Assembly: GCA_018697195.1 (NCBI GenBank)
Contig: CM031870.1
Location: 7,885,586-7,949,585, forward strand
Length of the DNA stretch: 64,000 nucleotides
Source: Certhia americana
Taxonomy: Eukaryota; Chordata; Aves; Passeriformes; Certhiidae
Direction of reading: 5' to 3'
Below the pieces are notes generated by a model. That model was not told the DNA's origin. It saw only the letters and a program-made list of their open reading frames with translations, and ran no database searches. Below are positions 1 through 11,954 of this stretch, piece after piece. Every line of letters begins with the position of its first letter. Position 1 is the first letter of the stretch. A program made the translations under genes and the position numbers.

Positions 1-1573
1 CTGAGCAGCCATGCAGAGGGGACCAGCCCTTCAAGACTGTGCTGGGAGCACTGAGGCATCAGGAAACCCCCCAGTTTAAGCTTGGTGTGGGACAGCTCCA
101 GCTCTATCCTAGAGATCCCAGAGGGAATGAACCTTTCATACCATACATAAAATCCAAAGGATCTTGTAAGAAAAAGACATGTCACAGAAATGTGCTACTG
201 ACAGATGAATTGTTATTACCTGGCCACCAAATTGCATGTGGGAAAGGGTCACTAAGAGGTTTGATCTCAGCACACCAATGTGATCACTAAATACCACTTA
301 CAGTAGCAGTCATTTCCTGAACAACAGCAGAGTAATGTGACCCTGATTAAAACTACCCAATCAATTCAAAATCACTACTATGGTTATGTGGGTATGATTA
401 TTAAGATAATTAAAAGAAAACAGGTTAGTAAAAGATCCCATCAAGTTTGACCTTGAATAATTAAGTTTCTAATGCATAGTAAGGCCAGTAATAGCAAGCT
501 CCCATGAAAACAGAAATTCAGGGGTTTTTCTTGCAGGCAGAATATAAAGAAAACACATTGCTTTTCCAGCGTATTTAATTTTCAATATGGAGTCTGCAAT
601 GAGCTGCTAATAATCATGCATTATGCCATCAGGGTTTTGCACCTATTTACATATAAATAGTTCAGACCTGACTTGGCTACCAACAGTAGTTAATTTAATT
701 TGTTGTCCTTTGGCAAGTGAATAGTCATTGGTTTTCTAGCACTTTTAACCTTAGCAAACCCTTGGGAAATAAAAATTAGATTGAAAGAAAATTACTACTG
801 GTGGAGAACAGCAAGAAAGTGACAGTAGTACATATAAACCTGAGGCAGCAGCAGAATAAAGTGTCATATTATTATATGCTGTCTTCTAAAGTTCAATATA
901 GCTTTCTTCTTCTTAAATCTTCTTGCTTTGGGGACTTTTGCATCTAACTTCATGTTTTTCAGCCAGGAAGAGGGATTAACCAATTTACCATTAAAAAAAC
1001 TATCAGAACTCATAAGCATAAGGCAGCAATGTGCAACCAACAACAGCTAAATAAGATGACAGCTATTGAGCATTAATGACTGAGTATCAGAGAAACACTA
1101 ATTGATCATCTCTCCTGTACCACTTGTAGGAGAACATCTCTGAAGGGCCCAAAGGAGAAAATACAGAGCCCTGAAGCATTGCTTCCCTCCTGTCACAGGC
1201 ATACCAGGCTCCTGCCTTCCCTGGGGATCAAGCCAAGTACTCTGCTGAGGGCCCATGATGAGACACTGCACTGCCATGAGCCTGGATCATGAGAAGCAGG
1301 AGCACTGGAATAGGAACAGCATGTACTGCACTATTCCCATAACAAATAGGGAAAAAAAAAAAATTAGGGATTTCTGACAGCTTGGATGTACATGAAACTG
1401 CTGCACAATTTTTTTCCAGAATTAGAAAAGTGAATTATCTCAGATGGAAAGGAAGTTAGAGGTTTGTTTCACGAAGCTCTGTTGTCAGAGCCAAACATCT
1501 CTGAACTCCACAAACAAGGCAGCAGATTTAGAAAATGGGAAGTCCTGAAATATGGAAAAAAATTAATAAATTT
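1..1573. other. Non-coding stretch, no gene recognised
   Basis: AT-rich sequence with stops in all frames at short intervals. I see no splice-bounded exon, RNA gene or recognisable transposon. An uninterrupted A12 run lies at 1352-1363. A slightly GC-richer patch around 1,140-1,300 has no recognisable coding content. The small open frame at 39-290 has no features of a known protein. Confidence 0.6.
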
Positions 1574-1650
1574 TTTATGTCGATACATTTTAAGTAAAAT
1601 ATATTTATGTCAACATATTTTAGGTGAAATATTTTTATGCCACAAGTATG
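1574..1650. repeat. Degenerate 30-bp tandem repeat, about 2.5 copies
   Basis: Units begin at 1574, 1604 and 1634, each starting TTTATGTC or TTTATGCC. The first two units agree at roughly four of five positions, and the third fades after about 16 bases. The period is exactly 30 bp at both junctions, so this looks like an old tandem duplication in AT-rich DNA and not chance similarity. Nothing suggests a function. Confidence 0.7.
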
Positions 1651-4083
1651 TAAGCAGCAATGGGGTTTTTTCATCCCACAGGAGATTTTTGTTTAAAAAA
1701 AATAAAATCAATAACCATTGTTCAAGAAAATAAATTCCGTTTTCTGCTTGGAAGCGATTTCCTTTTCTGCCTTTCTCCAAAATCATATTTTGCTTCTCAG
1801 TCACCTTCAGTGAATAATTGCTGAAAATAAACTTTTGTATTCCTGATGTTAAAAGCATAAACATATTGTAAGTACTCATTCAAATGAACCAGTATTGTGT
1901 GTCTTGACATGATCCTTATTGGTTTGTTTCAGGTGCTGTCAGATATTTTAGCAGAGGATGAGTCACTGTGCGAAATGCAAATCCTGTTTCATTTCTCATC
2001 AGTCATGATTCACCCTGAAATGTATAAGATTTTAACAAGTTGGTTGCATTAGGTACTTAGGCTATTTGCATCAATAATGCAACATCACTTTATCCCTTAA
2101 GTGATTAAAACCGTCTGTGAAGCAAAAAATCATGAACAGTTCCTTTTTTAACTGGTGGGAGCTGTGTCAGAAATCTCACTCCAAGAGATAGTATAGGTGC
2201 AAGCATTTCACCGGGAGGAAATGTGCCTTTCCAGTGAAGCCAAACATCACCAAAGCCTCCAGCCTGCTCTAGGTTCTCCTGGTGCAGCTCAGGGCCTTTG
2301 GGTAGTTGTCATATTTTCAGATACAACCTCACAAGATGGATTATGCCTACACTGCTGAGTCACTTCTCAGCATGGAGCAGTTTGCTTTGCTTCTCAACAG
2401 GATTTCAAACCTGTGCTTCTGCAATTTAACTATGCCCTGCATCCAAAAGGCTTTACTTTAAAGCTGGCTTGGCAATACACACTTGGGTCAAAGCACTGCC
2501 TTTACCGTGGTACTGGCATAATGGACCAGTAAAACTGTCCAGTTCCTCTGTTGACATTTAAATGATTTTTGACTGAATACTTAATTTCCACTGTATCAAT
2601 AGCTTTTCAGAAAATAAACATTTCCAACATAAAGGAAATCTTGCTTTGGAAATTCAAATTAAGTTATTTCACCTGAAGCTAATGTTGTTGAACTGAACTG
2701 ATCTGCTTAATTCAAGATCACCAAGTGCAACTTGCTCATGCAAGCACATGAGCACCAGGGAACATGGTACTTCAGGCAACAGAATTTTTGCTGTGTTAAG
2801 AATGACTTTAATTTCATTTAGTATAAAATAAATTTTTCCTTGAATGGTAAATAGTGTCATTTCCAAATCTATTTTTAAATATTTTTGTTCTATTAGGAAA
2901 AAAAAATCATTAATTTTCAGTCTTTTCAAACTATATGGGTTGAAATTTTTCACAGAAAAGAAATTGTACATCCTGGTGAACGTTTTGGAAAGGAATTTAG
3001 GATTCCAATCCTTATAGAAGTAGCTGAGATAATCACCTGTGCCACTTTTTACTGAAGAACCCATTACATACAAGTGTTTGATTGCAGCATTTCGTCAACA
3101 GATAGGAGTCCTGTTACCAGTTTGGCCTTGATAGAAATGGTATGAGCCACAGTAGTTTTCAAATACAAGATTTACTACAAATTAGGATCTGAACAGAATG
3201 AATCAGACAGCAGACAGAGAGGATTATGAGTCTGTGGCTATATTGACATATATTGGATTATTAGGATTTGCATTCATTAGGAAAGTTAGACTGGCATTTG
3301 CATGAATGTGATATATTGTGAAGTTCATTGAAGTCCTATAGGTAATAGGAGAGGGGGAATTATAAACTGCCTTTTCTGATGGGCAGCTGTAGGTTTTGCA
3401 CATTTTGCCCACTTTGCCATTGCTGGTGGTTTGTTATGCCAAGCACAGCTCTGATCCTCCATGCACCCTCTGCTCCCATTTGACACAGATGGGGTTTAAC
3501 TGATGCATGGGGCTCCCTGCACAGTACTTGGTAAAAAATAACCCCTGTGATAACTAAAGGTTTCCATAAAATACATTGAGGGTCAAATCAGATCTTCAGC
3601 TAAAATCCTGTGTAAATACAATTCATATTGAGGTGCATGGGTTGCACAACAATGACAGGTAAGGTTGTAAGGTGGAAATGTGATCTGCACTCTGTTATAG
3701 GTAGTGAAATCAGTGAAATCAATACATCAGAATCTATAGGAGAAGAGTTCTACCTCTCTCTTTATCTATTAATTTGCTTTCTACATATTTGGATAGGCCA
3801 TGAAAGCTACTTAAATGGCTCCTGATGTCCTCTAGCCTGAAGGCTGTAGGTATACTTAAGTTTGACTTGCACATAACAAAATTCAACATCATCTTAGGAT
3901 CGCAGATACATTAGTCTTCAAACTGAATTTTGATTAAGATTATAGCCTTGAAAATCCTTTCACCCCCACTGAGGGTGGCATGGCAGGCAGGTAGACTCAG
4001 AGTTCCTCAAAGAAACAAAGTGTGCTGAGGAGCAGCTGTGCTGTGTGTCCTGCCTGAGTTGAGAGAGGCTTCTGGTCTATGAG
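1651..4083. other. Non-coding stretch, no gene recognised
   Basis: AT-rich DNA. The longest open frame is on the minus strand at 2669-3073 (134 codons). Its composition is Phe/Ile/Leu/Lys-rich, as expected from random AT-rich sequence, and I recognise no motif. The patch at 2,160-2,340 is somewhat GC-richer and could be old transposon debris, but I could not match it to a family. Confidence 0.55.
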
Positions 4084-4137
4084 GTTTTAAAATTTTATGA
4101 AGGTATTAAAGTAAGATTTTAATATGAAGGTATTAAA
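4084..4137. repeat. Imperfect 27-bp tandem duplication
   Basis: The 14-mer ATGAAGGTATTAAA occurs at 4097-4110 and again at 4124-4137, 27 bp apart. The sequence in front of each copy is also similar (G/T/A-rich with a TTTTAA core). It is a small local duplication with no sign of function. Confidence 0.65.
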
Positions 4138-7100
4138 AACACATATAATTGATCAACAGGTTTACCATAATGATATAGTAGAAGCTAATTCAGCCAACTG
4201 TGCTTTCAGTCTTTTTGGGTCATCTACCAGTTCAGGAAATATAGACTGATGCTATGTGTCCTGACTGACAGCTTCATTTGAGAATTTGCCACAGCACACT
4301 GACATTTTATTAAAGCTCACTAGAAGACATGCTGAAATTAGTGAGGGAGACTCTTGCTTTCAGCAGGCTTTGGGTAAATAATCGGAGTTATTTCTGATAA
4401 GATGGTGGGAGACCCTGTAAAATCCACAGTAGCAGCTCCCAAATTTCCAGTAAATGAAAATGAGTGAGAGTTTTGCACCCGAGTCTCCCTTTGTGCTTTT
4501 GAACATTCCTGTTCTTTGTAATACTAAACACTTGTCAGCGTGGAATGTCAGGAGAGAAGCGTGCAAGATGCCTCAACTCTGCTCTGGTAAGATTGCCCCA
4601 GGTGAGTTTACTCCCTCGTGTTCCCTTCATTTTTCTACTCAAGTTTCCATTCTCAGTCAAGAAATTTCCCCAGTCCCTCCTCTCACCTTAATGGCCCTGT
4701 GGAGCTCTTTGCTACTGTTTCCACCAGTGGATCCAAGAGTTACTGCCCGACTACTGCCTGGCTAAGCAAGACATAGTTTCTCTTTCACTGTCATTCTCAG
4801 TTCCCAGACTCTCCTTCCCAGTCTGTTTAGCCCTTAGGATGTGGTATTGTCTATTCTGATTTTGAGTCAGAAAGTGAATCCTTGAGAGCAAAGGAGAAAG
4901 GCTCTAATCCAGTGCTTCATCGACTCATACATCAGCCTAGAGCACCTCAAAAAAATATTACTACCAGGAAGAGACTTGGGGGTCCCCTAGCCATTGGCAG
5001 TAATTTGCAGAGTTGGTGCATCTTTACTCAGCTAACCTGTAAGACTCATGAAAGCCTGGAGCAGAGTATCAAGGACCCGAGCAAGCCACAGGGGCTCTTC
5101 AGCCTCTACCTCTCCCCTGGAGTTTGGCTACTTGTGCTCCAAGACAGCTTGAATGTGATGCAACTGTGCAGATTTGGGTCTGGCTGATGTGTGCAGAAAA
5201 GCTGTGAGAAGCTCTGGTTGCCATCAGCAGCCCTGCTGGAACCCTGCAGGATGTGTCCCAGGACCCTGCCCCTGGCCCTGGACACAGCCCAGCCTTAGCA
5301 GTGCTGCCCTGGGGAGCAGCTCAGCACCCAGATCAGCTCTGTGACAGCTGGTAGCCAAACACCTCATACCAGCACTGCACTAGCATAATTTATCAAGGGC
5401 TAAAGACTGAATCCATTCAGGCACTTGGCAAAAGGAATATACCTAACAGCCTTTAGCCATTCAATCCCACGTCCCAGAGAGTAAAACAGCCAGACAGCTT
5501 GAAGATATGTCAACAGATCCTTTCAAGAATGACAAGCAATACGTTTTTCTCTCACGTTCAACTCTTGGGTCTTAACAGCAGTTACTACAATAAAACAAAA
5601 TAAAATAAACAAGCCTGTATGGTTCCAGTTTTCACAATTTAACCATCAGGAGGGGAGGACTTGACAACAGGGAAGAGAACAGCACAAATATGGGCTATAT
5701 ACAAAACCAAATTACAAATATATAATTTGTTTTCCATTCCTATTTGGTTCATATTTCTGTTTACAGGTATTGCAACATTTTATGCCTTTTCTTTATGATG
5801 TTATTGGCCAGACTCACCTTTTGTTCCCTTTTATAATGCAGATATATGGTCTTAATTTGTATATTCTCCATCCCCTTGTGGCTAACAGTGATGATGAAGT
5901 GCCATCGTTCCTTTCATTTAAACCCAAAGGCAGAACTAAATCCCTGAACTAGACCCAAAAGTCACTGAAATCAAAAGAAATATTCTGATCAGTCCCATGA
6001 GATCTGAATCTTCCCCAAGACATCAATGCAGACTCCCTCAGAGCAGAAGCTGGTAAGGTGCACAGGGAGCTGAGCCAAATGTTCACACTGCAACAGACTT
6101 CATTAGTGCTGTGGTTTTCACTGACAGACAAAAACGCTGAATGACAAAGAGAATAAAAAGGGGTCTCAGCATCATCTCTCTCTCTGGTTTAATCAATTTG
6201 TGTGGGCAGTGTTGCTGGACCTCAAAAGGCTAATTTCCATTTGCTGATTCTGTATGACAGCCTCAGCAATGGATATTTCTGTGGCTGTGGGCAGAAACAT
6301 TGCATGTGTGCATTGAGTGATACCAAGGGCCCTTCAGCCAAAGGCTGTTGCAAGGATGTTGCAAGAAATATTAAAAAAGAAACCTTCAAGCCTGGAATCC
6401 TTACTGGATCACCTCAGAATTCGGCTATCTTGCCAGCTCAGTCCTCTCCTTGGGATGTAATTAAATAAGGGCAAATTGGTATGAACCTGCTAATGGCTTC
6501 ACATTGCTCCGAAGGAAAGCACTGGATTATAGTGGGATGCCTGCAATGATTTGAAATAGCACTGCCTTGATTGAGGCACTTCATTTGGCACAGAGACTAA
6601 GAGTGCACAAGCATTGGAACTGACCAGCATTAAACGGAAACCACCACGGAATATGCTGTTGCAAATAAGATTAGTGAAGGGTAAAAGGATCACAGACTAC
6701 GCACCCACTTCCTCTTGTAAAACCTACAGACAGTCTGACCAAGCTGGCTGGAGTCTTGAGCTGAGCTGAGCACAGTTACCTGGGGGTATATCAACAGGGC
6801 TCAGAGCATGGGCTCTCTCTCAGGGGTAGAAACTACAGTTTGTTCCATCAACACAGTTTGACATATGCTGTGAAGCCATTTTTAAGTCAAGCTCTAAGTA
6901 TTTGAAAGCTAGTAGAAAAATCTCTCCTTGGGCAAGATTATTCAACCTCTGCCTGTCTGCATCTTAGTCACAGGATCTCCACCCTTCTCAGACCAAGCTT
7001 CACTGCTTCCTTTCTGTTTCAAATCTCCATAGAAATATCTGTCACGTACTGACCACATGAAGCTGCTGTTTATCCTTAACCTGCACATCACTTCTTTTTC

Positions 7101-8071
7101 TAGAGTCTCCAGCATATGTTTGGCATGAGCAGCTGCTCTCCTGAGTCCTATCCTCCTGCAGTGCTGCTGAACTAGGACCACCACTGGTACCCAATCCCCA
7201 GCCAGATTGTTCCCCCCTTACATTTGTCAATCAGCTGTTCCTTTTCCTAAGAGTTACAACTGTTTTTCTGGGCTGTTAATGGTGGAGTTTGGTAATAAAG
7301 TGCATGCTATTTGATTCTGAACAGGCAATTAGACTTTCTCATTTCATTTTTAGGGTTTTAACTGCCTGACTTGACACTAATGTGAATCCACCAGCATCCC
7401 ACATTGCTGTGCCACTACCGTTAATGCCAGTCCAATGTGCACAATAATTTTGATATAATATATCACAGGCAGCTCATCTCCATATCATTCACCTGCTTTT
7501 TTGCCCTCATTGGTCTTATGGTAGGATCACACATTCCCTAATTAACACCTTCTTTCCATGGTTATTAATGAGCCTGTTGATACCACTTCTTCAGGCTGGC
7601 TCTACGATAATAAAGCCTTGTGGGTATATCTAGCTCCAACTGTCTGCTATAATTAAGACACAGATGTCACTGACTTACACTTAACAGACACATAGTTCCC
7701 TGGATGATAAGTGAGGAAGGAAGATTCTTTGTCTTTTGATTCTTTCTTCATTGTGAATGGCAGGACTCTGGGAAATGTCTTGGATAAGGGATGGGTAGTG
7801 AGACTGATAACTGAAATAGCACTTGGCAGGAGGTCAGCCTTGGACATTTTTAAAGAAAAATGAGACTAAGGCAGAACACAGTGAATTTCTGGAGGCAAAA
7901 ATTGCTCACAGAGAAGATTTACACAAATCACAGCACGCACATTCAACAAAACTTGTCAGGTTCACCTAAGGCACTTCCTGCAGGAATCAGAAACAGTCGG
8001 TTGTATTCATTGCATGTTTTGAAGACAGTCTGGTTCAAAAATTAAGCAAAGAAGGAAATCTTATTTAGCTT
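4138..8071. other. Non-coding stretch, no gene recognised
   Basis: Mixed AT-rich DNA with a GC-richer patch at about 5,190-5,350. There is an AAAT/AAAC-rich patch near 5,590-5,612 and a short (TC)n at 6175-6185. Several open frames of 60-100 codons occur on both strands and overlap each other, which argues against coding. None carries a motif I recognise. Confidence 0.55.
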
Positions 8072-8412
8072 TCATCAAGTCATGTAGTGGTTTTAATTGG
8101 AAGAGACCTTACAGATAATTTCATTACAACCCTTCAGCCATGGGCAGGAACACCTTCCGTTGGACCGGGTTGCTCAAAGCTCTGTCCAGCCAGGCCTTGA
8201 CACTTCCAGGAATAGGGTATGTCCCTCAACCTGCTGGCCATGCTTATTTTCACACAGGCCAAGATATGACTGGTTTTCTGGGCTGCAAATACACATTACC
8301 AGCTCATCCACCTTCAAGTTATTTTTGGCAATATTACTCTCCATCCATTCATCTGCCAGCCTGCATTGATATTGGGAGCTGCCCTGTATCAACAGAAGCT
8401 TCATCAGACTTC
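8072..8412 (-). mobile_element. CR1 non-LTR retrotransposon fragment, internally deleted
   Basis: Read on the plus strand, this is the reverse complement of a CR1 3' region. It opens with the inverted CR1 tail (TCATCAAGTCATGTAGTGG at 8072). The family hallmark TTGGAAGAGACC follows, then the segment with GGCAGGAACACCTTCC and GGTTGCTCAAAG. After about 8,220 it jumps directly to the antisense of the ORF2 C-terminal coding region: CTGGCCATGCTT, then TTTTCTGGGCTGCAAA, then ATTGATATTGGGAGCTG. The minus-strand translation across 8228-8404 contains a decayed QYQCRLADEWMES-like stretch, a conserved feature of CR1 ORF2 C-termini. The DNA between these two parts in an intact CR1, a few hundred bases as I recall the family, is missing. 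The copy lacks the endonuclease and most of the reverse transcriptase and cannot move. It explains the open frames on both strands between 8097 and 8424. The family call comes from memory, not from a search. Confidence 0.9.
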
Positions 8413-8632
8413 AACAACACTTGATGATGGACATGAAGATTTTCTGTATGGGATAGTCCATGAGAAAAGGCAGAACACAAAATGGAAACATAATGTCTGC
8501 TACAAAGAACTCTTCAGTAAACTAACCCAGTCTGTGTGCTCTTCACAGCTGTGCTTAAGCTAATCCGTCAGGAGGCTAGAAAGGTAGAAATTTATAGTAT
8601 TTGACTATATAGTTTTAATAATGACAAGGTAT

Positions 8633-8637
8633 TCAGG
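8633..8637. repeat. Left target-site duplication of the 8,638 LTR
   Basis: The 5-mer TCAGG directly precedes the LTR's first base and is repeated exactly after its last base at 9328-9332. It marks the integration site. Confidence 0.85.
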
Positions 8638-9327
8638 TGTTGTAGTTTGAAGGGCAGGTGTCTGCTAAGGAAGGCAAGAGCCTCCCTTGGAATGGAGAAT
8701 TTAAACCCCCTCCCTCCAAATTATTATAACTTTGAAATTAAGGGAATAACATAACAATAATTATTTGTGGAACTAAAATAAATAATAAAAGCAAAACACA
8801 TGCAGTAAGACAAACAAATAAACAAACAAAACCCACTGACAGAGTCAGGATACAACTGACACCCTGTGGGTCAGGGTGTTGGTGGCAGTGCCATCCCATG
8901 GTGCCTGCAGTCCTAGTGGCAGATGTGGCTCTGCTGAAGTGATGCTCCTGTAGAAAAGTGGAGTTTTTCACTGAAGGTCCAGTGGTGATAGATGGGCCTG
9001 GTCTTCCTATGAGAATCCAGTGCAAAAGGCTGGCTTGGGGTTCCAACTCCCAGATTTTTATCCAGGTAGGAATGCTCGGCTCCTCCCCTTGGTTGAAGCA
9101 TTTCCCAATGTGATGATGGAATTCTATCAGTGACACTCAATGGCCCATCAGCAGAAGATCTCTCCCTGGAGGGAGGCTGGGTTGTGGAAGAGCTAAGAAA
9201 ACTGCCCCAGCAGGTTTTTTGACAGTTGGCCATTGACAGACAATTACACCACCCACCCCACCCCAGTTTCAACAGATGGTGATAGAATACAGAGTTTTGG
9301 ATACATTTTGCACTGCAACCCATGACA
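8638..9327 (-). mobile_element. Solo LTR of an avian endogenous retrovirus, 5-bp duplication
   Basis: A 690-bp element bounded by TGTTG at the left and GACA at the right, so it has the canonical TG...CA ends. It is flanked by a perfect TCAGG duplication (8633-8637 and 9328-9332). A 5-bp duplication is usual for ERVL-like and some other retrovirus classes. From memory the sequence resembles an LTR family common in songbirds. No gag, pol or env sequence and no second LTR lies nearby, so this is a solo LTR left by LTR-LTR recombination. I place the element on the minus strand because a promoter-like array reads that way: an inverted CCAAT at 9105-9109, a GC box (GGGGAGGAGC, complement of 9079-9088) and a TATA-like GGATAAAAATC (complement of 9053-9063). 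No clear AATAAA is seen on that strand, so the strand is less certain than the boundaries. Minus-strand open frames at 8738-9323 are LTR sequence, not genes. Confidence 0.9.
9053..9063 (-). promoter_or_regulatory. TATA-like box inside the LTR
   Basis: The complement reads GGATAAAAATC. It lies downstream, in minus-strand orientation, of a GC box at 9079-9088 and a CCAAT box at 9105-9109. This is the expected order for a retroviral U3 promoter. Activity is inferred from layout only. Confidence 0.45.
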
Positions 9328-9332
9328 TCAGG
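9328..9332. repeat. Right target-site duplication of the 8,638 LTR
   Basis: TCAGG, an exact copy of 8633-8637, directly follows the terminal ACA of the LTR. Confidence 0.85.
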
Positions 9333-11406
9333 ACATAGCTTTAATACAGAGAATCTATTCTTTGTGAAGGTCTTGTCTCTTTTGATTGTGATTGTTTACA
9401 AAAGGGGAACATATTTAAAAGAATTAAATATACACTTCACAAGAATTGATTCTATGTTAGTGTATTTCCTATGGTAATACAACATTACTACAGGCATAAA
9501 GTTATATTACTTCTTAAATTTAAAATACCACCTTCAAATTCCAGACTCTATCTTAAATACTGACACTGAAAAATAGAAACTAATTAAAATAATAAATACT
9601 GATTTTATACTTTGCATATTTTTTGAAATGGAAAAACCTTTGAGCACAGAATAAAAGTTTAAACCTGCAGCTGATTAAGCTGTCTGCTTACCAGCTGAAC
9701 AGGCAGTAGCATTTACTGTAGTTAATCCATCAATTACATACAACTGTGAGCAAAGAAAAGTCCATAAATAGTGCTGTAGAGTCCTTCTCCAGAGCCCCAA
9801 AATGGGACAGAAAATCATCTAACTAAGGTGTTTTCTGGTAGCTACCAACCAAGAAACTGAGCAGGGGCCTCCACGCCATGGTCACATCTTCATCTGCAGT
9901 TGCTGCACAGCCTAAGACATGCTACAGCTGCGGCACAACCACATTTTCAGATAAAAATACTTTTGTTTGAAAAAATGTTCAAGAGTAAACTACTACGCTA
10001 GGGATAGTGTAGTAACTGGCTGATAAAAGCAAAGAGGCTCCAGAAAATCCCAAAGGACCAAACTGAGGTGGTGTCTTCCTAAAGCATTTCTGAGGCAATT
10101 GAAAGGATGCAGATTTCCATACCCCTGGAAAGTTTACTGCCTTCTCTGGAGAGTGCTGAGCCCTTTTGGTATGACTTTTCTTCTTACCTCAAGTTGCTTC
10201 TGAGGATCAGTGTTTTTGCATTACTATATGTAATGGCACAGATTTTTAACTTTTTTTTTTCAGATCGTCAAAGGATGAAACATCCTTAATTCTCCATTTG
10301 CTTTATCTCCTCTCTTCTAGTGCCTCCACCAGGGGGAAAAAAAAAACCCAACCCAAACCACCAAAAACATGTTCCATGTTATCACAGCCCTTTCTGTCCA
10401 TGCTACAGTCTCTTCATCAGACTAGACACCCCTTTGGTTGCTCACTTGCAGGAAATGACTCCTGGTAAAGGAAAGATAATTTTCACTTTCATAAATATTC
10501 CTATTTTAAAGGGCAGATCATCACATCGGGACTTAAGACAGTAAGTGACAGGGGCTATAAACAGGAAAATAAAAGATTCTGTCGCCTTTGTGTACTGTAG
10601 GCAGGATAAATACTTCCAGTTACACAAAATCCTGGTGAAAGTCATTACTTGCTATTCAGAAGACTTAGAGCATTCTTCATTCTTTGCTAAATTTATCACA
10701 CTAAATCCCTTCCCATAATCAAAGTCTTCTGGGATACAGAGGCTGAAACATATGAAAAAGTGTTCTGATCCAAGGGGACTCTGATGAAAACAGGCTTCAG
10801 TAGTACAACCTCTTAATAGTTACCATAACTCAGCATGATACTCTCTCAATGTCATCAGCAACAAAAGACTTCTCAACAAGAAATACTGATTAAAGGTATC
10901 CACCCATTATCTCATATACATTCATAGGTGTTGCTGAGAAAGGCAGCCTTGTTCAGAGGTATCTCAAAATACATAATTTCCCAACTACTGTGATTTTTTG
11001 AATACAGATCCTTCTGTATTCCACCTCATCCCCTTGACCAGAGTAAAACACACCTGCATGGCACTACTTCACATTTTAAACAGTAAGGCTCACTTCCCCA
11101 TGGAGGTCCTGCTCAAAAATCAATTATATCAATTGGAAATAACAAAGGAGTTAATGTATTTTTTATTTTCCCTTGTGTCTTAGAAACATTCAAGGAATAC
11201 AATATCAGCTGAGGAGAGAGTGGCAGTCAACAGTGTAAAAATCAGCTTGTCAATCTAAGATACTTGTTTATCGATCACTTCCATAGCCAGACAATATATT
11301 CAATATAAAACTCAAAATGATAATTCAGATAGGCATTCTCCAGTTGTGCTATTGCTTTTCATTGTATCCCTGGCATTTTTTAACAGATATTTTAATTATC
11401 TAAATT
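9333..11406. other. Non-coding stretch, no gene recognised
   Basis: AT-rich DNA without recognisable genes or repeats. An A-rich patch at about 10,339-10,370 (A10 followed by CCCAACCCAAACC-type sequence) looks like a degraded poly-A or simple repeat. Short open frames (10107-10544, 10442-10645, 10998-11183) overlap in different frames and show no motif. Confidence 0.55.
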
Positions 11407-11874
11407 TTGCACAACTTTCTATATTTTTGTGTGTATTTCAAACAGGGGAGACAGACCTATACAAGTTTTTACATCATTAGAAGATGGGGCAAATTTCAAG
11501 GCGGCTCAATCATTTATCTATGGAAAAATAAAATTTGCTCCAGACATTCCAACACTTGTCTCCATATCATTGCGCAGGGCTGCTCCCCTCACATGCTCCT
11601 CCCTTTCCACATCAGCTCCCCAGGAGGGTCAAGTTCTCCAGGGTTTGTACACCTGGGACCTGACCCTCCTCTCCACATGGTTGCAGGGAGCCCAGAGCAC
11701 TCCAGACCCTGCTATGGTGGTACCAGACCCTCCATCACCTGGCATGGAAAGCTGGGCTTGTCTCAACCTGCCTTACTCTCCAAGGACATGGACACCCCAG
11801 GGAGCCAACCCAGGAGTTCTTGCTCACACACAAAATCAGTTGGAAAGAATGGGCTGAACACATCCCAACCTTAG
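11407..11874 (+). other. GC-richer block with two overlapping open frames, product unrecognised
   Basis: Two plus-strand frames stay open over nearly the same interval: 155 codons at 11407-11874 and 142 codons at 11429-11857. The second half (from about 11,570) is clearly richer in G and C than its surroundings, which by itself lowers stop frequency. Translations are rich in Ser, Pro and Gly with no catalytic motif, signal peptide or repeat that I recognise. Two simultaneous open frames usually reflect composition and not selection for coding. It may be an old transposon piece, a decayed exon or a GC-rich island. I assign no function. Confidence 0.3.
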
Positions 11875-11899
11875 ATGTGTTCCCCTTCAACCCCTAACC

Positions 11900-11954
11900 T
11901 CCTGTTAGAGGAATTCCCTAACAGGAATTAAATTCCTGGAATTCCCCAGGAATT
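11900..11954. repeat. Nest of three consecutive inverted repeats around GGAATTCC
   Basis: Three perfect stems follow one another and share bases. TCCTGTTAG (11900-11908) pairs with CTAACAGGA (11918-11926). CAGGAATT (11922-11929) pairs with AATTCCTG (11931-11938) around one base. AATTCCTGG (11931-11939) pairs with CCAGGAATT (11946-11954) around a 6-base loop. Because neighbouring stems share bases, they are alternative structures. I do not know a family that this belongs to. Confidence 0.65.

Noticed and set aside
2669..3073. 134-codon minus-strand frame as a gene
   Set aside because: Composition matches random AT-rich sequence; no motif, no splice context.
8097..8424. Overlapping open frames on both strands that might be small genes
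   Set aside because: They coincide with the minus-strand CR1 copy and read decayed ORF2 or its complement.
8738..9323. Minus-strand frames of 132 and 136 codons
   Set aside because: They lie wholly inside the solo LTR bounded by TCAGG duplications; LTR sequence, not a gene.
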